From positions 62,001 to 126,000 of the forward strand of contig JACJYA010000010.1 in the NCBI GenBank assembly GCA_020636315.1: DNA of 64,000 nt, read 5' to 3'. Below, in pieces: positions 44,428-53,791 of the stretch (position 1 is its first letter; every line of letters starts with the position of its first letter). The DNA is from Lewinellaceae bacterium (GTDB lineage: Bacteria; Bacteroidota; Bacteroidia; Chitinophagales; Saprospiraceae). Position numbers and translations under genes: made by a program. The notes under the pieces are model-generated. The model was given only the letters and a program-made list of their open reading frames with translations, did no database searches and had not been told where the DNA came from.

Positions 44428-47400
44428 ATGCAACACACAAGTGGAATTTCAGCCCTGAAAGTAGCCTGCAGCATTTGCTTTTTCTTTCTTTTATCCAGCC
44501 ACGCATCTGCCGATCCCGGTAAACCAATACCCGGTTACTTTTTCCACGGAGGCGCCGGAAACGGCCATATCCAGGAGCTCAACGTAAACCACCGGTTATA
44601 CGATATTGGAAAAAATGACATAGAGGGTTATAAAGCAATGCTTTCGGGATCAGAATTCTTCTCCTATCCCTCCCTCCGCGACGATGTGGGGGTATCGATG
44701 ATCGCCAGAGCGACGACGGGCCGGATGGGCTTTGAATTCCTTACCGGAGAAGTGCCGGCCAATTATTCCTCTGACAAGGCCACTTTTCTGATGCTGAGCG
44801 ATATCGACCTGAATCAAAGGGAGCCTTTTGATATATACCTGAACGATGAGCACCTCCTCACCTTTCATGCCAACGAAGACGGCGCCCTGTCGGTTATCGA
44901 AAACCCCGGCCATGGCGAGGCAGAATACATACTGATCCGGAGAGATGCTAATGGCGATGGTATCGGTGTATTCCGATTGACTGTACCTACCTATTTACTG
45001 GAAAAAGGAAAAAGCGCCAGGGCCAGGTTCACCGGGCACAAAAAGAATTCGAACTCTTGGGTCATGATATTCAAGGCAACCGACGTTATTGAACGGCTCA
45101 AGCGATCGGTTTCGAGTGAAGCGGCTTTTATGATAAAAGAAAAAGATGGTGTGCTATACGTCGATGCGCCTACCCATTTTGATGGCAAACCGGTTTACCT
45201 GATCAGTGATGGCAAAAAAAGTGAACACCAGATATTCAAATCGCTGGGCGACATATCAAAGGCCTCTTTTGATATCCAACCACCCCAAAAGAGCTTCTCC
45301 ATCGTTTATGGCGATTCAGAGATCACACTTGATTTTGAAAATAAGGATGGAACGCTCTCAGCAACCGATATTGAAGGACCCTGTTTATACCACCACATAA
45401 CATATTATAAGGATGGCTGGCATGCTTCGCTAACCAAATTGTACAAACCCGAGTTTTTTGAGGCCTATAATGACTTCTTTGAAAGAAGGTATGAAAATGG
45501 ATTGGTTTCAATTATGAACTCCAGCCACCAGGATATTGCCTGGGTCGATCGCCCCGAGGTATGTATTATTTTAAGGGATACCTTATTGCTGACGCCCGTA
45601 CTTCAGGATGCCTTCATTCGCCAGGATTACGGTTTTGATATTGAAGATGGGTTGATGTTGCGGGAATACCTGGAAAGGCATCCGGAATCCAAAGAACAAT
45701 TAGCCACCCTGCTGAATAAAAAACTGATATCCGTCGGCGCTACCTATAACTGCCCTTATGAAGACATGTACGATGCGGAAGGCCAGGTGCGCCAGTTATA
45801 TCTCGGCAAAAAATGGGTTAAGAAGACTTTTGGAGGCTATGATTCCAAGGTTTACTGGAATGTTGACGTACCGGGCAAATCTTTGCAAACCCCTCAGATC
45901 CTGAAAAAGGCCGGCGTAGATTATATGGTTATCAGCAGGCACGGCAAAGGCATGTTCCACTGGGCGAGCCCGGATGGCAGTTCTGTATTCACCTACTCTC
46001 CCGGGCATTACGGCAATGACCTGCTTTACCTTTCGAAGAGCATGGGCCAAAAAATGAAATATGGAGCGGAGCAGGTGTTGTACTGGGAAAAAAATTTTGA
46101 AGGGAGTGAGGTGCATGCGCCATTATTGTCTAGCCAGGACATGCTGCCGGCTATCGATTATTCCGAGTTTATAGAAAACTGGAACTCACTGGATTCTATA
46201 AAAGACGAAAGTGGATCACCGAAGGCATTGTACCTCCCCGGTATGGAGCTCATGACAATGGATGAGTTTATGCCCTTAGCGGCAAAGAACGCCACACGGG
46301 CAGATACCATTATGGGAGAACGCCCCAATGTATGGGTTTACATTCATGGCCCCGGGCATCATGATGCGCTCACGGCGAGCAGAGAAGCTTCAAAATTGCT
46401 TCCCGCTGCGGAAAAGTTCCTCTCGGTCGCCCACCTCATGGATCCCGGGAAAATGCCCTACCCTTTTGAAAAGTTTGACGAAGCCTGGCAGGCCAAGATC
46501 TATCCCGACCACGGCTGGGGAGGCCACGATGGCGATATTACCGACAACCTCTTCAAGGAAAACCTGGTGAAATCAAGAGTGATGGGCCAGGGCCTTTTAA
46601 ACGAAGGGATTGAGTTTATTTCCCGAAGGATCAGAAGAAATAATGAACTGGGGATTCCCCTCATACTTTTCAACAGCCTTTCCTGGGAACGGACCGACCC
46701 GGTAACCACATCAGTCAGTTTTGCCAAAGGGCAGATCAAAAACATTTCGGTAGCTACTGCCGGTAATGAGCAGGTGGCCGTTCAAACCAGCGGTGAAACC
46801 TACCATGACGACGGAAGCCTGAAAAGTGCCGATATTACTTTTATTGCCGAAGGCATTCCTCCCATCGGCTATGCGACTTACTACATTTCAAATGATCAAA
46901 GCGCCCATGGCGCCCGGCCCCAGAACGCATCGGCATCTGTGTATGAAAATGCTTTCTACAAAGTGAGCTTTGAAAAGGGTGGAATTGCACAGGTTTACGA
47001 TAAGGAGCTGAATAAAGCACTTTTCGCGAGTGATAATTTCAAAGCCGGCGACGTTTTCACCCTGCAATCCGTAGGGAACGGGGCCGGTGAATTCGGCGAT
47101 ATACAACAGCCTGAAATGGTTGATTTCGATAAGGTGAGCGCCCATCAGGCCGATTGGGAGATCCTGGAAGATGGCCCGGTTTATACGAAGTACCGTTTGC
47201 AACAGCAGATCCTGCACGCCATGATTCAACAGGACGTTACGGTCTATCACGGTTTAAAACGCATCTATTTCGATACCGGCCTTCAGAACTGGACCGGAGA
47301 ATTATTCCGGGAGTTCCGGACCGCTTTCCCCGTCAATATGGAGGGGGCCGAAATAGCCCATGAGGTTCCTTTCGGCCGGGTAAGAGTGGGCAAAGACGAG

Positions 47401-48027
47401 ATCAAAACGGCGGGCGAGCGCTACACCCCGCTTTGCAAGGATGTACACCCAAGGGCCATTATTGACTGGATCTCGGCCACCGATGATGAGGTGTCTGTCA
47501 CTTTGAGTTCCTCAGTTGCCGCTGCGGATTGGATCGACCCCACCGGGCAGAGCGGGGGCAAAGCGATGCTTCAGCACTTGTTGCTGGCCAGCCGGGTGTC
47601 CTGCCATTGGGAGGGCAACGAATATTCTCAGGCAGGCCATCACGATTTCCACAACGTATTGACCTCAAACAAAGCAGGAAGCATCGAAGGCCAGAAAGTC
47701 GCTAAACAAAAAAATGAGCCTTTGCATGTTGTCTTCTACCCTGATGCTTCGGTCGATGCGATCCTGCCCGAGGCCTTGAGTTTCTTTTCGGCCGATTCGG
47801 AAAACATCATTATATCCACGGTAAAAAAAGCTGAAGATTCTGATGATATCATTTTGCGGATGTACAACGTGAGTGATAACGAAGAAAAGGTTCATGTTTC
47901 ATCGTATTTCGATATCAGTGCCTACAAGCATACCAATATTATTGAGGAAAATCCCAAACCGGTTGCACCTGAGCTAAAAGTTGGGAAATACTCCATTGAA
48001 ACCTTTAGCCTGGATATTGATAACTGA
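44428..48027 (+). CDS. GH38 alpha-mannosidase, exported
   Basis: This is a 1199-aa member of glycoside hydrolase family 38, acting on alpha-mannosides. A signal peptide (CSICFFFLLSSHASA) implies a periplasmic or surface site, unlike the many cytoplasmic bacterial GH38 enzymes. The first 350 residues are a beta-rich region I do not recognise. The catalytic domain begins with the zinc ligands His367 and Asp369 (SSHQDIAWVD), and the nucleophile is Asp480 (YWNVDVPGKS). ADTIMGERPNVWVYIHGPGHHDA and DHGWGGHDGD follow as further family blocks, then the C-terminal beta domains. It heads a seven-gene operon controlled by the adjacent operator. Linkage specificity (1,2; 1,3; 1,6) is not readable. Confidence 0.87.
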   Translation: MQHTSGISALKVACSICFFFLLSSHASADPGKPIPGYFFHGGAGNGHIQELNVNHRLYDIGKNDIEGYKAMLSGSEFFSYPSLRDDVGVSMIARATTGRMGFEFLTGEVPANYSSDKATFLMLSDIDLNQREPFDIYLNDEHLLTFHANEDGALSVIENPGHGEAEYILIRRDANGDGIGVFRLTVPTYLLEKGKSARARFTGHKKNSNSWVMIFKATDVIERLKRSVSSEAAFMIKEKDGVLYVDAPTHFDGKPVYLISDGKKSEHQIFKSLGDISKASFDIQPPQKSFSIVYGDSEITLDFENKDGTLSATDIEGPCLYHHITYYKDGWHASLTKLYKPEFFEAYNDFFERRYENGLVSIMNSSHQDIAWVDRPEVCIILRDTLLLTPVLQDAFIRQDYGFDIEDGLMLREYLERHPESKEQLATLLNKKLISVGATYNCPYEDMYDAEGQVRQLYLGKKWVKKTFGGYDSKVYWNVDVPGKSLQTPQILKKAGVDYMVISRHGKGMFHWASPDGSSVFTYSPGHYGNDLLYLSKSMGQKMKYGAEQVLYWEKNFEGSEVHAPLLSSQDMLPAIDYSEFIENWNSLDSIKDESGSPKALYLPGMELMTMDEFMPLAAKNATRADTIMGERPNVWVYIHGPGHHDALTASREASKLLPAAEKFLSVAHLMDPGKMPYPFEKFDEAWQAKIYPDHGWGGHDGDITDNLFKENLVKSRVMGQGLLNEGIEFISRRIRRNNELGIPLILFNSLSWERTDPVTTSVSFAKGQIKNISVATAGNEQVAVQTSGETYHDDGSLKSADITFIAEGIPPIGYATYYISNDQSAHGARPQNASASVYENAFYKVSFEKGGIAQVYDKELNKALFASDNFKAGDVFTLQSVGNGAGEFGDIQQPEMVDFDKVSAHQADWEILEDGPVYTKYRLQQQILHAMIQQDVTVYHGLKRIYFDTGLQNWTGELFREFRTAFPVNMEGAEIAHEVPFGRVRVGKDEIKTAGERYTPLCKDVHPRAIIDWISATDDEVSVTLSSSVAAADWIDPTGQSGGKAMLQHLLLASRVSCHWEGNEYSQAGHHDFHNVLTSNKAGSIEGQKVAKQKNEPLHVVFYPDASVDAILPEALSFFSADSENIIISTVKKAEDSDDIILRMYNVSDNEEKVHVSSYFDISAYKHTNIIEENPKPVAPELKVGKYSIETFSLDIDN

Positions 48028-48063
48028 TATAAAATGGCCCGGCCAAACTTTTAAAATTGACGC

Positions 48064-48759
48064 ATGAAAAAACCCTGGAAAAATGATAATGAGCTCTACG
48101 AAATCGCGAGGAAAGAGCTTTTCGTAGCACTCGTGGGCGATATTCTTGACAAAATGGGCTATCTGCACCAGTTTCTTCCGCCAAATATCAAACCTCTGAA
48201 CGAAGACTTTGTGGCCATCGGAAGGGCGATGCCCGTGCTGGAGGCCGATGTTTTCGAAGAGTCCTCTCAAAGCAGCCAAAACCCTGTGATGAAAAAGCCC
48301 TTCGGCATGATGTTCGAAGCGTTGGACAGTTTAAAAGAGGGCGAGGTCTATATCTGTTCTGGTGCTTCGCCCCGGTATGCGCTCTGGGGCGGGTTAATGA
48401 GCACCCGGGCTATCAAACTGGGCGCTGCCGGGGCGGTGGTGGACGGCTGGTCGCGGGATACCAAAGAAATTCTGAACCTCAATTTTCCCACCTTTTCCTT
48501 CGGCGGCTATGCCCAGGACCAGGGCCCGCGCGGGAAAGTGATCGATTACCGTGTGCCTATAGAGTTTGGAGGGATACGGGTTAACCCCGGCGACATCGTT
48601 TACGGCGACCTGGATGGCGTGCTCATCGTGCCCGAAGAAGCCGTCAATGAGGCCTTTACCGGCGCCATCGAAAAAGCGCGTGGAGAGCAACTGGTGAAAA
48701 AAGCGCTGCAGGAAGGTATGAGTACGGTTGACGCGTTCAACAAGTTCGGAATTATGTAG
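48064..48759 (+). CDS. RraA-family protein, possible 2-keto acid aldolase
   Basis: This is 231 aa. The RraA fold includes RNase E inhibitors and class II pyruvate aldolases (HMG/CHA aldolase). The aldolase-type metal/catalytic pair Arg131-Asp132 is present in AAGAVVDGWSRDTKEI, and the C-terminal signature GDIVYGDLDGVLIVPEE is intact. RNase E control is unlikely here because the gene is the second of a sugar-acid operon. A retro-aldol split of 2-keto-3-deoxygluconate to pyruvate and glyceraldehyde would complete the pathway of this operon. That role is inference; dehydratase or epimerase activity is also conceivable. Gap to the GH38 gene: 36 bases. Confidence 0.75.
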   Translation: MKKPWKNDNELYEIARKELFVALVGDILDKMGYLHQFLPPNIKPLNEDFVAIGRAMPVLEADVFEESSQSSQNPVMKKPFGMMFEALDSLKEGEVYICSGASPRYALWGGLMSTRAIKLGAAGAVVDGWSRDTKEILNLNFPTFSFGGYAQDQGPRGKVIDYRVPIEFGGIRVNPGDIVYGDLDGVLIVPEEAVNEAFTGAIEKARGEQLVKKALQEGMSTVDAFNKFGIM

Positions 48760-48801
48760 TGTCCTGATTATACTGGGCCATCCAACCAAAGCAAGCAGTT
48801 C

Positions 48802-50247
48802 ATGAGCACCACACAATCGAATTATTTACTGGGAATCAGTTTTGTATCTACTATCGGAGGCTTTTTATTCGGATATGACACCGCCATTATCTCGGGCTGC
48901 AATGCCTTTCTGGAGCAGCACTTTGAATTGTCGGCGGCCGAATTGGGCTGGGTGGCCTCATCGGCTTTGCTGGGCACTATTTTCGGTTGTGTCGTGGCGG
49001 GGAGTATCACCGATTGGTTGGGTAGAAAAAAGGCCCTGATCCTGGCGGCGCTTTGCCTGACATTTTCAGCCATTGGCTCTATGCTGCCGCCCCAGTTTCT
49101 GGGCGACCTGGACCACCCTTTCTGGATAACCTCAGATGTCGGCCTTTCCTTTAATCTACTGATCGTAGTACGCATTATCGGTGGTATCGGAGTGGGCATC
49201 ACTTCGGTTGTGGCTCCCATTTACATATCAGAGCTTTCCCTGCCGGAAAAAAGAGGGCGAATGGTATCCTTGTACCAGCTATCCATCACCCTGGGCATTC
49301 TTCTGGCCTTTTTGGTGGACTGGATCGTACTGAACCGGGCCGGCGAGGCTGCCGGCACTATTTCCAGCGAAGCTTCTGGATTCTGGCACTGGCTGTTCGT
49401 CGAAGAGCTCTGGCGCGGGATGTTCGGCACTGAAATTCCGATCGCCCTGTCGTTTTTGCTGCTGCTCTTTGTGGTGCCCGAAACCCCCAGGTGGCTGGTG
49501 ACAAAAGGGCGGCTGGAAGAGGCATCCGCTATCATGGTAAAGCTCCACGGTCCGGATTACGCCCGGCTGGAAATGGCCGAGATCAGGGAAATGGCCCGAC
49601 AGGAGGCCGGCGGGTTCAGAGAGTTGTTGCAGCCCTTTTTGCGCATTCCGCTCCTGATAGGGGTTTTGCTGCCCATGTTCTCTCATTTGAGCGGTATCGC
49701 GGCCATCATGTATTTTGCTCCGAACATCATCAATGAATCGATAAAAAGTGTCGAAAGCTCTTTTCTGGGCGCCGTACTCGTCGGAGCCGTAAACAGTGCC
49801 TTTACCTTTGTGGCGATTATGAACATTGAAAAATTCGGCCGGAGAAAGCTGCTGCTGACGGGAGTCATCGGCGCCTTTATCTCCCTGGCCGGCGTTGGTG
49901 TTTTATTTGCGTTGGGTTCTCAATATGTCATCATTCCCCTGTTGATGTACGTAGCGAGTTTCGCTTTTTCTTACGGCCCCATCGTTTGGGTCATCATCAG
50001 CGAGATCTTTCCGACCCGGATCCGGGGCCTGGCGGTAAGCCTTGGCAGTTTCGCCCTGATGGTTACGGGTTTTTTCATCACCCTGACCAACCCCATTCTC
50101 ATAGAAAAGATCATGCCTTCAGGCACCTTTTTCCTGTATGCCGCCCTGACGCTGCCGGCGATTTGGTTCATTTGGAAATTTGTTCCCGAGACCAGGGGGA
50201 AAACGCTGGAGCAGATCGAAAGGTCCTGGCGTACTAAAAGCCATTAA
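48802..50247 (+). CDS. MFS sugar porter (sugar:H+ symporter)
   Basis: This 481-aa, 12-helix transporter belongs to the sugar porter family (XylE/GalP/GLUT type). It shows FLFGYDTAIISG in helix 1, the loop 2-3 motif DWLGRKKAL, LPEKRGRMVSLYQLSITLGIL after helix 4, PETPRWLVTKGR before the central loop, FGRRKLLL in the second half and the terminal PETRGKTLEQIE. The central region holds a longer insertion after helix 5 (about residues 183-205) than usual. It should bring the free hexose released by GH38 across the inner membrane unphosphorylated, which fits the dehydrogenase route encoded next. Gap of 42 bases to the RraA gene. Confidence 0.92.
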   Translation: MSTTQSNYLLGISFVSTIGGFLFGYDTAIISGCNAFLEQHFELSAAELGWVASSALLGTIFGCVVAGSITDWLGRKKALILAALCLTFSAIGSMLPPQFLGDLDHPFWITSDVGLSFNLLIVVRIIGGIGVGITSVVAPIYISELSLPEKRGRMVSLYQLSITLGILLAFLVDWIVLNRAGEAAGTISSEASGFWHWLFVEELWRGMFGTEIPIALSFLLLLFVVPETPRWLVTKGRLEEASAIMVKLHGPDYARLEMAEIREMARQEAGGFRELLQPFLRIPLLIGVLLPMFSHLSGIAAIMYFAPNIINESIKSVESSFLGAVLVGAVNSAFTFVAIMNIEKFGRRKLLLTGVIGAFISLAGVGVLFALGSQYVIIPLLMYVASFAFSYGPIVWVIISEIFPTRIRGLAVSLGSFALMVTGFFITLTNPILIEKIMPSGTFFLYAALTLPAIWFIWKFVPETRGKTLEQIERSWRTKSH

Positions 50248-50259
50248 AAAAATTAAATT

Positions 50260-50691
50260 ATGATAGAAACTTATCAAATAAAGGAAAACGGCTACCATCC
50301 CTTTTTGATCCGGGACGGCTGGCAGGTAGCGCAATTGAACTATATGCCCGAACAGCACATCGATAACATCACGCGGCTGGATGTGCATCATCTGACCGAT
50401 GAGGCCTTCATTCTGCTGAAAGGCGCCGCAGTATTGATCGCCGCAACCATTGAAAACGGCCAGGTTGATTTCGAGATGGAGCTGATGAGAGCTAATGTTA
50501 CCTATAATATCCCTCAGGGCGCCTGGCACAACATAGCCATGGCAGAAGGATGCGAAACGATCATCATAGAAAAATCGAACACCCACGTTTCCGATTTTGA
50601 ACATTTTGACCTGAACGATGAACAGGTCAACGAACTTCGTTCCAGGGTCAAGGTGCTGCTTCGCTCCGGAGCCGAATTGAACCAAATGTAG
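50260..50691 (+). CDS. Small cupin-fold protein
   Basis: This 143-aa single-domain cupin has no signal peptide. The cupin-1 like stretch is HHLTDEAFILLKGAAVLIAA and the cupin-2 like stretch YNIPQGAWHNIAM, with His residues where metal ligands are expected. It is 12 bases after the transporter and 18 before the SDR, so it is part of the pathway. Small cupins in sugar-acid operons often isomerise or open rings (as KdgF and sugar-mutarotating cupins do), or bind a ligand. I cannot choose among these; a mutarotase or isomerase acting on the imported hexose or its keto acid is plausible. Confidence 0.7.
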   Translation: MIETYQIKENGYHPFLIRDGWQVAQLNYMPEQHIDNITRLDVHHLTDEAFILLKGAAVLIAATIENGQVDFEMELMRANVTYNIPQGAWHNIAMAEGCETIIIEKSNTHVSDFEHFDLNDEQVNELRSRVKVLLRSGAELNQM

Positions 50692-50709
50692 ATGTAAAAA
50701 GATAATAAA

Positions 50710-51510
50710 ATGAAGACCATTGATCTAAAAGGGAAAAAGGCGCTGGTCACCGGCGGCAGCCAGGGCATCGGCGCGGAGATCTGCAGGCACCTGGCCGCTT
50801 GCGGAGCCGATGTTTTTATCAATTACAACCGGAGTGAAGGAAAAGCAGAGATCCTGGTTGAAGAGGTGAGGAAAGCCCATGATGTAAATGCCGCCTGTGG
50901 CAAGGCCAATGTGGCCGATGCCAATGAAGTCAAAGCGATGTTCCTGCAAATGGATAAGGAGATCGGAAGCATTGATATCCTGGTGAACAATGCCGGTTTC
51001 GAGACTGTGAACCACGTGCTGGATATGGAAGAGGAGGAGTGGGACAGTGTGTTAAACGTAAATTTAAAAGGCCCCTTTTTATGCTCGAAGGAGGCCGCGC
51101 GGCGGATGGAGAACCACGGCGGCGGGGTCATCATCAACATATCCTCCATTCACGATGCCGTTCCCAGGAAAGGGTTGATTCATTACTGTTCCGCCAAGGC
51201 GGGCCTGAAAATGTTCTCCAAGTGCCTCTCCTTAGAGCTGGCGGACAAGAACATCAGGGTGGTTTCCATTGCGCCCGGCGCCATTGAAACGAATATGAAC
51301 CGCGAGGAAATAGCCAGGTTCGGAAAGGATAAGTTCGAAAGGTGGATTCCCCAGGGGAGGATCGGGGAGGTCTCCGATGTGGCCAACACCGTGGCTTTTG
51401 TGGCAAGCGACCTGGCAGATTACATCAACGGGACAGACATCTATATTGACGGGGCCTATATGAACCATACGATTCAGTACGACCCTCGGCCACCTAGAAA
51501 AGGAGAATAA
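50710..51510 (+). CDS. SDR sugar 1-dehydrogenase (glucose 1-dehydrogenase-like)
   Basis: This 266-aa NAD(P)-dependent short-chain dehydrogenase has TGGSQGIG at 14-21, NNAG at 93-96, and catalytic Ser145/146, Tyr159 and Lys163 (HYCSAKAGLKM). The block NVNLKGPFLCSKEAARRM and VIINISSIHDAVPRKGLIHY strongly resembles Bacillus-type glucose 1-dehydrogenases. In this operon it should oxidise mannose (or glucose) at C1 to the lactone, the substrate of the lactonase encoded next. A C-terminal extension of about 12 residues (YDPRPPRKGE) is unlike the Bacillus enzymes. The substrate is inferred from neighbours, and related SDRs act on other polyols. Confidence 0.85.
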   Translation: MKTIDLKGKKALVTGGSQGIGAEICRHLAACGADVFINYNRSEGKAEILVEEVRKAHDVNAACGKANVADANEVKAMFLQMDKEIGSIDILVNNAGFETVNHVLDMEEEEWDSVLNVNLKGPFLCSKEAARRMENHGGGVIINISSIHDAVPRKGLIHYCSAKAGLKMFSKCLSLELADKNIRVVSIAPGAIETNMNREEIARFGKDKFERWIPQGRIGEVSDVANTVAFVASDLADYINGTDIYIDGAYMNHTIQYDPRPPRKGE

Positions 51511-51569
51511 GGTTCCTGCTTCTATTGATTATGGAACGGCCATTTTGTTAACCGCCATAATGAAATTCA

Positions 51570-52622
51570 ATGCCATTATTTTACACAGGAAGCTATACGC
51601 AGGAAGGAGCTCCGGCGGCTAACCCGACAGGAAAGGGGATCGGGTGTTTCAGGCTGGATGAGGAAAGCGGCGAAGTGGAAAGGCTGCATTATACCGAGCA
51701 GCGGAACCCGAGCTATCTGGCCATTTCTGAAGACAAAAAATACCTGTATGCCGTTGAAGAGATGTATGAAAACCTGCAGCCAGAAGTCTATGCCTACAGC
51801 ATTGGAAAAGGCGGAGAGCTTTCATGGATTAACTCCCAAAAGCTGGCCGGGGACTATGCCTGTCACCTGGCCATCATTCAGGATCGCCTGGTTGTCGCCA
51901 ATTATGTATCGGGTAATGCTTTGTCTTTTCCAATTCAGGAAGATGGCGGCCTGGCCCCGTCACATCAGCTCATTCAGCACACAGGAACCGGGCCAAATGA
52001 GGAACGCCAGGAAGCGGCTCATGCACACATGATCTATCCATTTAAGGAAGATCAAATGTACGTGGTTGACCTGGGCATTGATAAAGCAAAAGCGTACCGT
52101 TTTGATCCTGAAACCCAAAAGTGGCAGGCTATGCCGGCACTGGATATTCAGATTGAACCGGGCGCGGGGGCCAGGCACATGGTGATGGATGGATCAGAAC
52201 GCTATGCTTTCGTCCTCAGCGAATTGAGCGGGCATATTTTTGTGCTGGAAAATCAAAATGGCCGGTTTAAACACCGGCAAAAGATTTCCTTCGTGCCGGA
52301 GGATCACCGGGGAAGCTTCGGCGGAGCAGCCATCAGGATGCATCCCAATGGCCAATTCCTCTATGCCTCCTGCAGAGGGGCGGACACGCTGGCTGTTTTT
52401 AAAATAGAGGAAACCGCCAAAAAGCTGGAGCGGGTCGCTTTCCACCCCTCCCATGGAAAAACGCCACGTGATTTTAATATTGACCCGACAGGTAAGTGGT
52501 TGATCACTGCCCATCAGGATTCTGATACTTTAACGGTATTTGAAATTAACCAGAAAAACGGCAAATTAAATTTACGTTCAACCGTACCTGTTGAAACCCC
52601 TGTAAATATCTGTTGGCTTTAG
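51570..52622 (+). CDS. Lactonase, seven-bladed propeller (6-phosphogluconolactonase-like)
   Basis: This 350-aa member of the YbhE/Pgl lactonase family is cytoplasmic. It opens with YTGSYTQEGAPAANPTGKGIGCFRLDEESGE, followed by blades with NPSYLAISEDKKYLYAVEE, ACHLAIIQDRLVVANYVSGN and GAGARHMVMD, and it ends with the family stretch TPRDFNIDPTGKWLITAHQDSDTLTVFEIN. It probably opens mannono- or glucono-1,5-lactone made by the SDR. It follows the SDR by 59 bases and precedes the dehydratase by 58. A 6-phospho-lactone substrate is less likely since no kinase is encoded here. Confidence 0.88.
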   Translation: MPLFYTGSYTQEGAPAANPTGKGIGCFRLDEESGEVERLHYTEQRNPSYLAISEDKKYLYAVEEMYENLQPEVYAYSIGKGGELSWINSQKLAGDYACHLAIIQDRLVVANYVSGNALSFPIQEDGGLAPSHQLIQHTGTGPNEERQEAAHAHMIYPFKEDQMYVVDLGIDKAKAYRFDPETQKWQAMPALDIQIEPGAGARHMVMDGSERYAFVLSELSGHIFVLENQNGRFKHRQKISFVPEDHRGSFGGAAIRMHPNGQFLYASCRGADTLAVFKIEETAKKLERVAFHPSHGKTPRDFNIDPTGKWLITAHQDSDTLTVFEINQKNGKLNLRSTVPVETPVNICWL

Positions 52623-52680
52623 CGCCTGTTTAGAGGTTCAGCTTCAAAAAAACAGATCGTCTTAAAACAGAAAAGTAAAT

Positions 52681-53763
52681 ATGATGAAGTTAGGATTTGG
52701 ACTATACCGGCACATGCTGAACGATCAGCATTACAAGTTTGCAAAGCAGTGTGGAGCCACCCATCTGGTCATCCATTTGGTGGACTATTTCGGCCACAAC
52801 AAAGACAGCGCCGACCAACCAGTTGGGGGGCGAGACGGTTGGGGAAGAGCAGGAAACCCCGACAAGATCTGGTCCTATGAAGAATTAGCGGCCATCAAAA
52901 AGGATATCAACGCCCATGGATTGGAACTGGAGGCCATCGAAAATTTTGACCCTGCCCACTGGCACGATGTTCTGTTGGACGGCCCTAAGAAGAAACATCA
53001 GATGGCCAACCTGAAACAGCTGATACGTGATGTGGGCAAGGCCGGCATTCCTGTTTTCGGGTACAATTTCTCTCTTGCCGGTGTCGCCGGCAGAAGCCAG
53101 GGCCCCTATGCCCGGGGCGAAGCGATCTCAGTGGGTATGGAGGGCAGCGATGACACCCCCATCCCTAACGGAATGGTATGGAACATGGTCTATGACGAGA
53201 ACGCTCCGGAAGGGACGTTGCCCAGGATCAGCCATGCCGAGCTCTGGAGCCGCCTGCAATATTTCCTGGACGAGATCCTGCCCGTAGCAGAAGAAGCGGG
53301 AGTGAAAATGGCGGCGCATCCGGATGACCCTCCATTGCCTTATATTCGAAACACCCCCCGGCTGGTCTATCACCCCGAGATGTACCAAAAATTGATCGAT
53401 ATGCACCCCAGCCCTTCGAACACACTGGAATTCTGCCTGGGCTCTATTGCCGAAATGGCCGGGGGCGATGTGTATGAAGCGACGGAAGCCTACAGCAAGC
53501 AGGGTAAGATCGGTTATGTCCACTTTAGAAACGTGGTGGGCAAAGCACCCCATTATCGTGAGTCCTTTGTGGACGAAGGCGACATCGATATGCTCAGGAT
53601 CTTAAAAATTCTAAAGCAGAACAATTTTGACGGGGTTTTGATACCCGACCACACGCCACAAATGGCCTGTGGCGCCCCCTGGCATGCAGGTATGGCCTAT
53701 GCCATGGGGTATATGAAGGCCGCCCTCTCGCTATTGGAAGGCCCATACGGGGAGAAACCTTAG
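52681..53763 (+). CDS. UxuA-like D-mannonate dehydratase
   Basis: This 360-aa TIM-barrel enzyme is of the mannonate dehydratase family. It should convert D-mannonate to 2-keto-3-deoxy-D-gluconate. The metal-site blocks are visible: His213 in MAAHPDDPPLP, FCLGSIAEM, YVHFRNV, VDEGDIDM and PDHTPQM. It is a little shorter than E. coli UxuA (394 aa) and varies in the N-terminal third, so a related xylose-isomerase-like activity is possible. As the last gene of the operon it supplies the decisive link between an aldonate and central metabolism. The start could equally be the second ATG. Confidence 0.85.
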   Translation: MMKLGFGLYRHMLNDQHYKFAKQCGATHLVIHLVDYFGHNKDSADQPVGGRDGWGRAGNPDKIWSYEELAAIKKDINAHGLELEAIENFDPAHWHDVLLDGPKKKHQMANLKQLIRDVGKAGIPVFGYNFSLAGVAGRSQGPYARGEAISVGMEGSDDTPIPNGMVWNMVYDENAPEGTLPRISHAELWSRLQYFLDEILPVAEEAGVKMAAHPDDPPLPYIRNTPRLVYHPEMYQKLIDMHPSPSNTLEFCLGSIAEMAGGDVYEATEAYSKQGKIGYVHFRNVVGKAPHYRESFVDEGDIDMLRILKILKQNNFDGVLIPDHTPQMACGAPWHAGMAYAMGYMKAALSLLEGPYGEKP

Positions 53764-53791
53764 CACCTTAGCACTTTTACACCTCACCACA

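Noticed and set aside
48064..48759. RNase E inhibitor RraA as the function of the RraA-family gene
   Set aside because: It is the second gene of a sugar-acid operon and keeps aldolase residues; the fold name alone does not indicate RNase E control.
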